DNA from: Actinomycetes bacterium
GTDB lineage: Bacteria; Actinomycetota; Actinomycetes; Actinomycetales; Demequinaceae
DNA length: 7,458 nt
Reading direction: 5' to 3'
NCBI GenBank assembly: GCA_023428185.1
Contig: JAEYYZ010000121.1
Coordinates: 1-7,458 of the forward strand
A model generated the notes under the pieces. The model saw only the letters and a program-made list of their open reading frames with translations, searched no databases and was not told the DNA's origin. A program made the position numbers and the translations under genes. Below are positions 1 to 6,251 of this stretch, piece after piece; position 1 is the first letter of the stretch; each line of letters starts with the position of its first letter.

Positions 1-219
1 ATTGTGAACGGGCTACTCGACTACCTGGAAGGCCAAGGCTACGAAGGCGCGGACATGTACCGCCCGTCGCTGCTCGTGATGGTGGGAATCCTCATCATCG
101 GGTTTATCGCCAACCTCTTGGTGAGGCCCATTCACGCCAAGTACCACGAGGCAAGCCCCGACGCGGAACCCGCCGAGATTGCCGAGGCCGAGCTCGCCAC
201 CGTTGGAAAGGAATCCTGA
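1..219 (+). CDS. OFA-type MFS transporter, C-terminal end (5' partial)
   Basis: The reading frame is open at the left edge, so only the last 72 residues are visible; the GTG at position 4 is an internal Val codon, not a start. The visible part holds a short loop ending in a MYRPSL segment, one hydrophobic helix (about residues 24-41 of the fragment, VMVGILIIGFIANLLV), then VRPIHAKYHE and an acidic, Ala/Glu-rich cytoplasmic tail. The Y-x-P-S-L followed by G-F-x-A-N-L-L-V-R-P pattern is what I recall from the last transmembrane helix of oxalate:formate antiporter-like (OFA) members of the major facilitator superfamily. The small protein one base downstream supports this. The substrate cannot be read from this fragment; formate, oxalate or another monocarboxylate are candidates, and nearby adhE makes formate attractive. 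It stops with TGA. Confidence 0.72.
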   Translation: MVNGLLDYLEGQGYEGADMYRPSLLVMVGILIIGFIANLLVRPIHAKYHEASPDAEPAEIAEAELATVGKES

Positions 220-220
220 C

Positions 221-331
221 ATGACCAAGAAGCCCATCCTCGCGTACATCCTGTGGGTCATCGTGGGCGCAGGTCTTGCCTACGGTGTGAGCCAAACCGT
301 CATCAAGGCAACGGCGCTCTTCACCGGATAG
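221..331 (+). CDS. 36-aa MFS transporter small subunit (OFA partner microprotein)
   Basis: This 36-residue gene starts with ATG one base after the transporter stop. A good Shine-Dalgarno sequence, GGAAAGGA at 205-212, lies 8 bases upstream, inside the end of the transporter gene, so the two are probably translationally coupled. The protein begins MTKKP, continues as one hydrophobic helix (about residues 6-24, with W12 and a G-L-A-Y-G motif), and ends Q-T-x-x-K-A-x-x-L-F-T-G. From memory, proteins of this size and pattern (W near the start of the helix, AYG-V, then K-x-T/A-x-LF) follow OFA-type MFS genes and are named 'MFS transporter small subunit'; their mechanism is not established as far as I know. 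It is probably a single-pass membrane protein that assembles with or stabilises the carrier. The stop is TAG. Confidence 0.72.
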   Translation: MTKKPILAYILWVIVGAGLAYGVSQTVIKATALFTG

Positions 332-338
332 TCCTTAC

Positions 339-382
339 CCGATGCGCGGTGCAGTCGGCCTCCTGACTGCACCGCGCATCGG
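339..382 (+). terminator. Perfect 18-bp inverted repeat, likely terminator
   Basis: Bases 339-356 (CCGATGCGCGGTGCAGTC) and 365-382 are exact reverse complements separated by an 8-base loop (GGCCTCCT). The hairpin starts 7 bases after the stop of the small transporter subunit, where a terminator is expected. No run of T follows, so this would be the U-less type common in actinomycetes. A protein-binding palindrome or an mRNA-stabilising 3' hairpin are alternatives. Confidence 0.65.
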
Positions 383-412
383 CGTGCATGGGGGTTCTCC
401 TGCGGCCGGCAA

Positions 413-462
413 GGTCCCGGTCCCGGCTCTAGGCGGGCCGAAAGTCCTGGGACCTAGGACCG
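413..462. promoter_or_regulatory. Candidate operator region of adhE: clustered GGTCC/GGACC half-sites
   Basis: Two tandem GGTCCC units lie at 413-424 and their reverse complement GGGACC is at 449-454. Between them, GGGCCGAAAGTCCT (435-448) matches the DosR/DevR-type hypoxia box GGGACTWWAGTCCC at 11 of 14 positions. GGGACCTAGGACCG (449-462) follows immediately and is a weaker match. The boxes end about 24 bases before a possible -10 hexamer, where a response regulator of this class could activate transcription. The assignment is by eye only. G/C-rich sequence produces such half-sites by chance, and no regulator gene is in the window. Confidence 0.35.
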
Positions 463-485
463 AGTAATTGGCCAGGCACCGGGCA

Positions 486-491
486 TACGGT
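486..491 (+). promoter_or_regulatory. adhE: Possible -10 element of the adhE promoter
   Basis: TACGGT fits the loose actinobacterial TANNNT -10 pattern, and transcription would begin near 498, about 47 bases before the adhE start codon. The sequence about 17 bases upstream (AGTAAT) does not resemble a -35 element, which would be consistent with an activator-dependent promoter fed by the half-sites at 413-462. The evidence is weak. Confidence 0.25.
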
Positions 492-531
492 GAAAGTGCA
501 ACGGAGCCCACGTCAAGGGCACCGATTCACT

Positions 532-537
532 AGGGAG
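532..537 (+). promoter_or_regulatory. adhE: Ribosome binding site of adhE
   Basis: AGGGAG, continuing as AGAG, sits 7 bases before the ATG at 545. It is a good Shine-Dalgarno match and fixes the start of adhE. Confidence 0.8.
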
Positions 538-544
538 AGAGATC

Positions 545-3283
545 ATGAGCACCACGACGCCGGACACCGCACAGGGCAAGGTCAGTGCTGACGCACCCGC
601 CTCGACGCCCACCATTGCGGAGGCGATCGATGCACTCGTAGCCAACGCGCAGAAGGCCTTGGATGCCTACAGCGCGTTCACTCAGGATGACGTCAACCTG
701 CTGGTCAAGAAGGCCTCGGTGGCCGCCCTGAACCAGCACGGCGCACTCGCGCAACTGGCCGTCACAGAAACCGGCCGCGGTGTCTTTGAAGACAAGGCCG
801 TCAAAAACATCTTTGCGTGCGAACACGTCACGCACTCCATGGCCCCCATGAAGACCGTGGGCATCATTCACGAAGACCCCATCTTGGGCATCACCGAGAT
901 TGCGGAGCCCGTTGGCGTGGTGTGTGGTGTCACTCCCGTGACCAACCCCACCTCCACCGCGATCTTCAAGTCCCTCATTGCCATCAAGACGCGCAATCCC
1001 ATCATCTTTGCCTTCCACCCTGCAGCGCAGGCATCGTCCGTGGCGGCAGCCAAGGTGGTTCGTGACGCGGCCATCGAGGCTGGAGCTCCGGAACACTGCG
1101 TGCAGTGGGTGGAGACCCCGTCGCTCGAGGCCACCAACCTGCTGATGAACCACCCTGGTGTGGCACTCATCCTCGCCACCGGTGGAAACGCGATGGTTAA
1201 GGCCGCGTACTCGTGTGGCAAGCCAGCGCTGGGAGTGGGTGCGGGTAACGTTCCCGCCTACATCCACACCTCGGCAAACCTCAAGCGGGCCGTCAACGAC
1301 ATCGTGGTGTCCAAGGCCTTTGACAACGGCATGGTGTGTGCTTCCGAGCAGGCGGCCATCATCGACGCCGCCATTTACGACGAGGCGCTCGCCGAGTTCG
1401 ACAAGCTGCACGCCTACCGCGTGACGTCTGCCGAGAAGGCGAAGCTGGAAGAGTTCATCTTTGGTGTGGCAGCCAACGGCGTGAACTGCGCCGGCGCCAA
1501 GCTCAACCCCGATGTAGTGGGTAAGAGCCCGCATTGGATCGCTAAGCAGGCTGGTTTCACCGTCCCCGACGTCACCTCGATCATCATTGCCGAGGTAGGC
1601 AGCGTTGGCGAGAACGAGCCCCTGACCCGCGAGAAGCTTGCCCCAGTGCTCGCCGTGCTCAAGTCCGAGTCCACCGAGCAAGGCATGACCTACGCCGAAC
1701 AGATGGTGGAGTTCCACGGTTTGGGCCACTCCGCAGCCATCCACGCCACTGACGAAGACGTGATCCACGAGTTTGGCAAGCGCGTCAAGGCCATCCGTGT
1801 GATCTGCAACTCCCCGTCAAGCCACGGAGGCATCGGCGACATCTACAACGCCTTCCTGCCCTCGCTGACCCTGGGCTGCGGCTCATATGGACACAACTCG
1901 GTGAGCAACAACGTCACCGCAGTCAACCTCATCAACGTCAAGCGCATCGGCCGGAGGAACAACAACATGCAGTGGTTCAAGGTCCCAGCGAAGACGTACT
2001 TTGAGCCCAACGCCATCCAGTACTTGGTGGACATGCCCGATGTTGAGCGCGTCACCGTGGTGACCGACGAGACGATGACCCGCCTGGGCATGGTCGACAA
2101 GGTCCTGGACGTCCTGCACCGGCGCAGCAACAACGTGTCGCTGCAGATCCTCGACAACGTGGAGCCGGAGCCGAGCATCTCCACAGTGAAGAAGGGCGCG
2201 GAGTCGATGCGGGCATTCAAGCCCGACACGATCATCGCGTTGGGTGGCGGTTCGCCAATGGATGCAGCCAAGGTCATGTGGTTGCTCTACGAGCACCCTG
2301 AGACCAACTTCAGTGACCTCAAGGAGAAGTTCTTCGATGTGCGCAAACGCGCCTTCACCTTCCCCAAGTTGGGTGACCTCGCCAAGTTGGTCTGCATCCC
2401 CACCACGTCAGGTACCGGTGCGGAAGTGACGCCGTTCGCGGTGATCACAGACACGGAGACGGGACGCAAGTACCCGCTCGCTGACTACGCGCTGACCCCC
2501 ACCGTGGCGATTGTGGACCCGGTGCTCACCGCCAACCTGCCGGCTCGTGTGGCAGCGGACTCGGGCATGGATGCACTCACCCACGCCACCGAGGCGTACG
2601 TCTCGGTCTATGCCAACGACTTCACCGACGGCCTGTGCTTGCAAGCCATTCGCATGGTGTTCGAGAACATCGCGGAATCGGTGAACGAAGGCGGCAAGGC
2701 CGTCAAGGCGCGCGAGAAGATGCACAACGCGGCGACCATCGCCGGTATGGCATTCGGTAACGCGTTCCTTGGCTTGGTACACGCCATGAGCCACGTGACT
2801 GGTTCTACCTTCCACGTCGCTCACGGACGCACCAACGCCATCTACTTGCCGCACGTCATCCGCTACAACGGCCAGATTCCTACCAAGCCCACCTCGTGGC
2901 CCAAGTACGAAAGCTACGTGGCACCGGAGCGGTTCCAGGACATCGCCAAAGTTCTGGGCCTGCCGTGCTCCACTCCTGCAGAAGCGGTGGAGGCGTACGC
3001 CAAGGCCGTCGAAGACCTGCGCGCCAAGGTAGGCATCGAGGGTTCGTTCCAGGAAGTCGGTGTGGATGAAGCCGAGTTCATGAGCAGCCTCGACACGCTC
3101 GCCATGAACGCGTACGAAGACCAATGCGCACCTGCCAACCCGCGCATGCCCATGCTCGAAGACATGAAGATCATGATGGAGGCCGCTTACTACGGCACCA
3201 CCTTCGAGGCAGTGCGTGACGGGCAGCGCAAGGAACTACCCGCCAAGGACGCAGCACTCAAGGCAAAGAAGTCCAAGGCTTAA
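545..3283 (+). CDS. adhE: Bifunctional acetaldehyde-CoA dehydrogenase / iron-dependent alcohol dehydrogenase
   Basis: AdhE reduces acetyl-CoA to acetaldehyde and then ethanol, using two NADH and regenerating NAD+ during anaerobic growth. The 912-residue length fits the family (E. coli about 891). The aldehyde dehydrogenase half spans about residues 20-450, with a nucleotide-binding stretch near 211-235 and catalytic Cys265 in GMVCASEQ. A linker leads into the iron-dependent alcohol dehydrogenase half, which starts near 475 (MQWFKVPAKTYF). That half has the NAD-binding GGGSPMDAAK at 567-576 and metal ligands D676, H680, H746 and H760, spaced exactly as in E. coli AdhE. Both active sites therefore look intact. 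The extra length is an Ala/Thr-rich N-terminus of about 19 residues and a Lys-rich C-terminal tail. AdhE proteins of this type form filaments (spirosomes). The gene appears monocistronic, between a leader with possible hypoxia boxes and a strong terminator. The adjacent OFA-type carrier suggests a fermentation locus. Confidence 0.97.
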   Translation: MSTTTPDTAQGKVSADAPASTPTIAEAIDALVANAQKALDAYSAFTQDDVNLLVKKASVAALNQHGALAQLAVTETGRGVFEDKAVKNIFACEHVTHSMAPMKTVGIIHEDPILGITEIAEPVGVVCGVTPVTNPTSTAIFKSLIAIKTRNPIIFAFHPAAQASSVAAAKVVRDAAIEAGAPEHCVQWVETPSLEATNLLMNHPGVALILATGGNAMVKAAYSCGKPALGVGAGNVPAYIHTSANLKRAVNDIVVSKAFDNGMVCASEQAAIIDAAIYDEALAEFDKLHAYRVTSAEKAKLEEFIFGVAANGVNCAGAKLNPDVVGKSPHWIAKQAGFTVPDVTSIIIAEVGSVGENEPLTREKLAPVLAVLKSESTEQGMTYAEQMVEFHGLGHSAAIHATDEDVIHEFGKRVKAIRVICNSPSSHGGIGDIYNAFLPSLTLGCGSYGHNSVSNNVTAVNLINVKRIGRRNNNMQWFKVPAKTYFEPNAIQYLVDMPDVERVTVVTDETMTRLGMVDKVLDVLHRRSNNVSLQILDNVEPEPSISTVKKGAESMRAFKPDTIIALGGGSPMDAAKVMWLLYEHPETNFSDLKEKFFDVRKRAFTFPKLGDLAKLVCIPTTSGTGAEVTPFAVITDTETGRKYPLADYALTPTVAIVDPVLTANLPARVAADSGMDALTHATEAYVSVYANDFTDGLCLQAIRMVFENIAESVNEGGKAVKAREKMHNAATIAGMAFGNAFLGLVHAMSHVTGSTFHVAHGRTNAIYLPHVIRYNGQIPTKPTSWPKYESYVAPERFQDIAKVLGLPCSTPAEAVEAYAKAVEDLRAKVGIEGSFQEVGVDEAEFMSSLDTLAMNAYEDQCAPANPRMPMLEDMKIMMEAAYYGTTFEAVRDGQRKELPAKDAALKAKKSKA

Positions 3284-3290
3284 CAACTCT

Positions 3291-3357
3291 CTCCCCAAGA
3301 GCCCCTGGGGGTGCCGCCGGGACAGCGGCACCCCCATCGGGGGCTTTGGGGAGTTTT
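3291..3357 (+). terminator. Nested intrinsic terminator after adhE
   Basis: The inner stem pairs GGGGGTGCCGC (3307-3317) with its exact complement at 3325-3335 around a 7-base loop. Two outer helices stack below it: GCCCC (3301-3305) with GGGGC (3340-3344), and CTCCCC (3291-3296) with GGGGAG (3348-3353). TTTT follows at once (3354-3357). It begins 8 bases after the adhE stop codon. This is the only terminator in the window with a T-run, and it separates adhE from prfB. Confidence 0.9.
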
Positions 3358-3404
3358 GCTTTGCCGCAACTGCTGGTGGAGCCAGGCGAGGCATCGTGCC
3401 CACG

Positions 3405-3410
3405 TAGACT
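3405..3410 (+). promoter_or_regulatory. prfB: -10 element of prfB, leaderless promoter
   Basis: TAGACT is a good TANNNT -10 hexamer and lies 8 bases before the GTG at 3419. Transcription would start at or within about two bases of the start codon. No Shine-Dalgarno sequence is visible upstream of that GTG, which agrees with a leaderless mRNA. No convincing -35 is present (CCAGGC at 3382-3387). Confidence 0.5.
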
Positions 3411-3418
3411 TGCTACCC

Positions 3419-4519
3419 GTGGCTACTGACTTTCCCGTAGAGATCGAGGCCATTCGCGCCACGTTCGCGCAGATCGAAGCCGTGAGTGACACTCCGGCGC
3501 TCAAAGCCCGCATTGCGGAACTCAGCGAACAAGCGGGTGCCCCTGACCTCTGGGATGACCCGGAGCAAGCCCAGCAGATCACGTCGGCACTTTCCGCGGC
3601 GAACTCGGAACTCGACCGTTTGGTGGGTTTGAAGTCGCGTATTGACGATCTTGAAGTACTCGTGGAGATGGCGGTGGAAAGCGACGATGCCGCCACGCTC
3701 GCCGAGGCAGACGCTGAACTTTCCGCGCTGCGGGATGAGCTCTCCGCTCTAGAGATCCGCACCCTGATGGCAGGGGAGTGGGACAAGCGCGACGCCGTGG
3801 TCACCATCCGTTCCGGCGCGGGCGGGGACGACGCTACGGACTTTGCCGAGATGTTGTTGCGCATGTATTTGAGATGGGCAGAACGCCACGGCTACCCGGC
3901 CAAAGTGCTCGACACCTCGTATGCCGAGGGTGCCGGGATCAAGTCCGCGACCTTTGAGGTGAACGCACCGTACGCGTACGGCACGCTGTCCGTGGAGGCC
4001 GGCACCCACCGTCTTGCGCGCATCAGCCCGTTTGGTGCGGCAGACAAGCGCCAAACGAGTTTTGCCGCAGTGGAAGTGATCCCGCTCATTGAGAGTTCGG
4101 ACCACGTGGACATCCCGGAGGCGGACATCAAGGTGGACGTGTTCCGGTCCTCGGGACCTGGCGGTCAATCCGTCAACACCACCGACTCCGCAGTACGCCT
4201 CACGCACTTGCCCACGGGCCTTGTGGTCTCCATGCAAGACGAGAAGAGCCAAATCCAAAACCGCGCGGCAGCCATGCGCGTGCTCCAGTCTCGTTTGCTG
4301 TTGCTGCGCAAAGAGCAAGAGGCCGCGCAAAAGAAGGAACTCGCGGGCGACATCAAGGCCAGTTGGGGTGATCAAATGAGGTCCTACTTCTTGTACGGCC
4401 AACAACTGGTGAAAGATCTCCGCACGGGGCACGAATCCACAAACCCGGACCGAGTTTTCGACGGCCAAATCGATGACTTCATTGACGCAGGGTTGCGTTG
4501 GCGCAGGCAAAGCGCTTAA
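3419..4519 (+). CDS. prfB: Peptide chain release factor 2 (RF2)
   Basis: RF2 recognises UGA and UAA stop codons in the ribosomal A site and triggers release of the finished protein. From the GTG at 3419 the protein is 366 residues, a normal RF2 length. The helical domain 1 covers about residues 1-110 (APDLWDDPEQAQ at 41-52 is typical). The codon-recognition tripeptide SPF is at 203-205; RF1 would have a PxT-type motif. The GGQ catalytic loop is at 248-250 (SSGPGGQSVN), and Q250 is the expected PrmC methylation site. The frame stays open upstream to 3311, but that region runs into the adhE terminator and encodes unrelated residues, while VATDFPVEIEAI aligns with RF2 N-termini. There is no in-frame UGA and no CTTTGA slippery site, so the autoregulatory +1 frameshift of E. 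coli prfB is absent. After SPF the sequence is GAADKRQ rather than the DNQGRRQ I recall as usual in actinobacteria. The stop is TAA. Confidence 0.96.
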   Translation: MATDFPVEIEAIRATFAQIEAVSDTPALKARIAELSEQAGAPDLWDDPEQAQQITSALSAANSELDRLVGLKSRIDDLEVLVEMAVESDDAATLAEADAELSALRDELSALEIRTLMAGEWDKRDAVVTIRSGAGGDDATDFAEMLLRMYLRWAERHGYPAKVLDTSYAEGAGIKSATFEVNAPYAYGTLSVEAGTHRLARISPFGAADKRQTSFAAVEVIPLIESSDHVDIPEADIKVDVFRSSGPGGQSVNTTDSAVRLTHLPTGLVVSMQDEKSQIQNRAAAMRVLQSRLLLLRKEQEAAQKKELAGDIKASWGDQMRSYFLYGQQLVKDLRTGHESTNPDRVFDGQIDDFIDAGLRWRRQSA

Positions 4520-4568
4520 CGCGCCCCCTGTGGCTTGTGAGCGGCGTGTTGCATCTCACAAAGGCGCG
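4520..4568 (+). terminator. Imperfect hairpin after prfB, possible weak terminator
   Basis: CGCGCC (4520-4525) pairs with GGCGCG (4563-4568), and inside it TTGTGAG (4535-4541) pairs with CTCACAA (4555-4561) around a 13-base loop. The left side carries a 9-base bulge (4526-4534). No T-run follows. It starts directly after the prfB stop, so a partial terminator or 3'-end-stabilising hairpin is plausible. Read-through into ftsE cannot be excluded. Confidence 0.35.
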
Positions 4569-4604
4569 CCGCCCCACCTCCCCCAGCAGGGCCCTGAGGC
4601 TATT

Positions 4605-4610
4605 TACGAT
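4605..4610 (+). promoter_or_regulatory. ftsE: Possible -10 element for the ftsE-ftsX operon
   Basis: TACGAT within TATTTACGAT is the only A/T-rich hexamer of TANNNT form in the 131-base gap between prfB and ftsE. It would start a transcript about 34 bases before ATG 4651. No good -35 is seen, and only a poorly spaced AAAGG (4645-4649) precedes the start codon. Confidence 0.3.
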
Positions 4611-4650
4611 GCCTTAGAAGCGTGCGTCCGTCCCCGCGCGCCCCAAAGGC

Positions 4651-5343
4651 ATGATTCGACTCAGCAACGTCAGCAAGGTCTACACGCGAGGTGCGCGCCC
4701 CGCGCTCGATAACGTCGACGTCGAAATCGAGCGCGGCGACTTTGTGTTCCTCGTGGGCTCGTCAGGATCCGGCAAGTCCACGTTCCTCAAGTTGATCTTG
4801 CGTGAAGAGCGACCCACAAGCGGCGACGTGTACGTAGCTGGCCGCCACCTCAACCGGCTTTCCAGTTGGCGCGTGCCTCACTTGCGGCGAGAGATTGGCG
4901 CGGTGTTCCAGGACTTCCGCCTGCTACCCAACAAGACCGTGTTCCAAAACGTGGCCTTCGCACTTCAAGTTATTGGAAAGAACAAGCACGACATCGACGC
5001 CACGGTCCCGGAAATGATCGAACTGGTGGGCCTCGCTGGTAAAGAAAAGCGTCTTCCCCACGAACTTTCAGGCGGCGAGCAACAGCGCGTAGCCATTGCA
5101 CGTGCGTTCGTCAACCACCCGCCCATCTTGTTGTGTGACGAGCCCACTGGAAACCTTGACCCCGGCACAAGCATCGGCATTATGCGGCTCCTCGATCGCA
5201 TCAACCGCACTGGCACCACGGTGCTCATGGCTACCCACGACGACGAGATCGTTGACCAAATGCGCAAACGCGTCATCGAACTCAAAGGCGGCCACTTGGT
5301 ACGTGACCAAGACCGCGGCGTGTACGGATTGGAGCGCACATGA
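4651..5343 (+). CDS. ftsE: Cell division ATP-binding protein FtsE
   Basis: FtsE is the cytoplasmic ATPase of FtsEX, an ABC-type complex that transports nothing but drives conformational change in FtsX to activate peptidoglycan hydrolases at the septum. The 230 residues contain a complete nucleotide-binding domain: Walker A GSSGSGKST (36-44), Q-loop Q87 in VFQDF, signature LSGGEQQR (139-146), Walker B ILLCDE (159-164) and H-loop H196. The start MIRLSNVSKVY is typical of FtsE and of its length, although the ribosome-binding sequence is poor. The VFQDFRLL segment after the Q-loop is also characteristic of FtsE, and the following ftsX rules out a generic transporter ATPase. The TGA stop overlaps the ftsX start (ATGA at 5340-5343), which implies translational coupling. 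All catalytic motifs look functional. Confidence 0.96.
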   Translation: MIRLSNVSKVYTRGARPALDNVDVEIERGDFVFLVGSSGSGKSTFLKLILREERPTSGDVYVAGRHLNRLSSWRVPHLRREIGAVFQDFRLLPNKTVFQNVAFALQVIGKNKHDIDATVPEMIELVGLAGKEKRLPHELSGGEQQRVAIARAFVNHPPILLCDEPTGNLDPGTSIGIMRLLDRINRTGTTVLMATHDDEIVDQMRKRVIELKGGHLVRDQDRGVYGLERT

Positions 5344-6251
5344 GGCTCCGGTACATAGCGGGCGAGGTGTGGAACGGCCTGCGCCGCAACTCCACCATGG
5401 CACTCTCGGTGGTGCTGGTGACCTTTGTGTCGCTCACTTTTGTGGGCGCGGCGGCGCTGCTGCAAATGCAAGTCACCAACCTCAAGAACGATTGGTTCGG
5501 CAAGGTAGAAGTCTCCATCTTCTTGTGCCCAGACAACGCCCGCAGCATCCAATGCGCAGCGGGTGGCGCCACGCCCGCTCAAGAGCAAGCGATTCGCGAC
5601 GTGCTCGAAAACGGCTCCGTCTCCCACTTGGTGCAAACCGTGGAGTACGAATCCCGTGAGCAGGCGTTTGAGAACCTCAAGGCTCGTGACACCAACAACG
5701 ACTTTGCCTTGCTCACCGCTGACCAAATGTCGGCGAGCTTTCGCGTGAAACTCAAGGATCCGGAGCAGTTCGCAGTAGTGGCCGATGCCGTCGTTGGCTT
5801 GGAAGGCGTGGACTTGGTCCAAGACCAGCGAGAGATTTTCACTGGCCTGTTCAGTGTGCTCAATGCGGCCACGATTATTGCCGCAGCACTCGCGGGAGTG
5901 ATGCTCCTGACGGCGGTGCTGCTGATCACCACCACCATCCGACTCTCCGCTTTGAGCAGGCGCCGAGAGACCACCATCATGCGCATGGTGGGGGCCTCCC
6001 GTAGCCTCATCCAGATGCCGTTCTTGCTTGAAGGCGCGGTAGCGGCCACCCTGGGAGCAGTCCTTGCAGTGGGCGGGCTCTGGTTTTCCGTCAACTACAT
6101 GGTGGAAGATTGGCTCAAAGGCTCGGTCAGTTTTGTCGATTACATCGGTACAGAAGACGTGTGGCTGGTAGCCCCGTGGCTCATTGCAATCGCGGTGGGA
6201 CTTGCGGTGGTGGCGTCAGTAGCCACGCTAGGGAGGTACACGCGAGCATGA
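5340..6251 (+). CDS. ftsX: Cell division membrane protein FtsX
   Basis: FtsX is the membrane subunit of FtsEX; its extracellular domain binds a coiled-coil regulator or hydrolase and relays FtsE ATP hydrolysis to it. The 303 residues show the expected topology: a cytoplasmic N-terminus (MRLRYIAGEVWNGLRRN), TM1 about 20-43, an extracellular domain about 44-170, then TM2 about 172-198, TM3 about 225-250 and TM4 about 275-297. The cytoplasmic loop after TM2 has RLSALSRRRE...MRMVGAS (201-220), the conserved FtsX coupling region that contacts FtsE. The extracellular domain contains VEVSIFL followed by two cysteines, C63 and C72, which could form a disulfide. A GGAG at 5331-5334, 5 bases upstream, supports the ATG at 5340. 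The TGA stop overlaps the next start in the same ATGA fashion, tying FtsX to the peptidase downstream. Confidence 0.95.
   Translation: MRLRYIAGEVWNGLRRNSTMALSVVLVTFVSLTFVGAAALLQMQVTNLKNDWFGKVEVSIFLCPDNARSIQCAAGGATPAQEQAIRDVLENGSVSHLVQTVEYESREQAFENLKARDTNNDFALLTADQMSASFRVKLKDPEQFAVVADAVVGLEGVDLVQDQREIFTGLFSVLNAATIIAAALAGVMLLTAVLLITTTIRLSALSRRRETTIMRMVGASRSLIQMPFLLEGAVAATLGAVLAVGGLWFSVNYMVEDWLKGSVSFVDYIGTEDVWLVAPWLIAIAVGLAVVASVATLGRYTRA
6230..6237 (+). promoter_or_regulatory. Ribosome binding site for the M23 peptidase gene
   Basis: AGGGAGGT is a near-perfect Shine-Dalgarno sequence within the last codons of ftsX, ending 10 bases before ATG 6248. It supports that start and suggests robust independent initiation in addition to coupling through the ATGA overlap. 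Confidence 0.6.

Noticed and set aside
530..1768. A 412-codon open frame on the minus strand across the first half of adhE.
   Set aside because: It is antisense to a certain gene, its product is His/Gly/Val/Leu-rich without recognisable motifs, and long antisense frames are expected opposite G/C-biased codons. Other minus-strand frames opposite adhE (2408-3124), prfB (3749-4510), ftsE/ftsX (4965-5822) and the peptidase (6449-7072) were rejected for the same reason.
3311..3418. The 36-codon upstream extension of prfB from GTG 3311.
   Set aside because: It begins inside the adhE terminator stem and encodes Trp/His/Arg-rich residues unlike any RF2 N-terminus; GTG 3419 with its -10 at 3405 is a better start.
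4535..4561. TTGTGAG...CTCACAA considered as a Rex or CRP-type operator.
   Set aside because: The arms are 13 bases apart, against 4 for the Rex TTGTGAA-TTCACAA palindrome, and CRP-type TGTGA/TCACA sites need 6 where here there are 15. It was kept only as a possible hairpin.
4473..4712. A 79-codon plus-strand frame bridging the end of prfB and the start of ftsE.
   Set aside because: It overlaps both genes out of frame, has no ribosome binding site, and its Arg/Pro/Gln-rich product looks like translated spacer.
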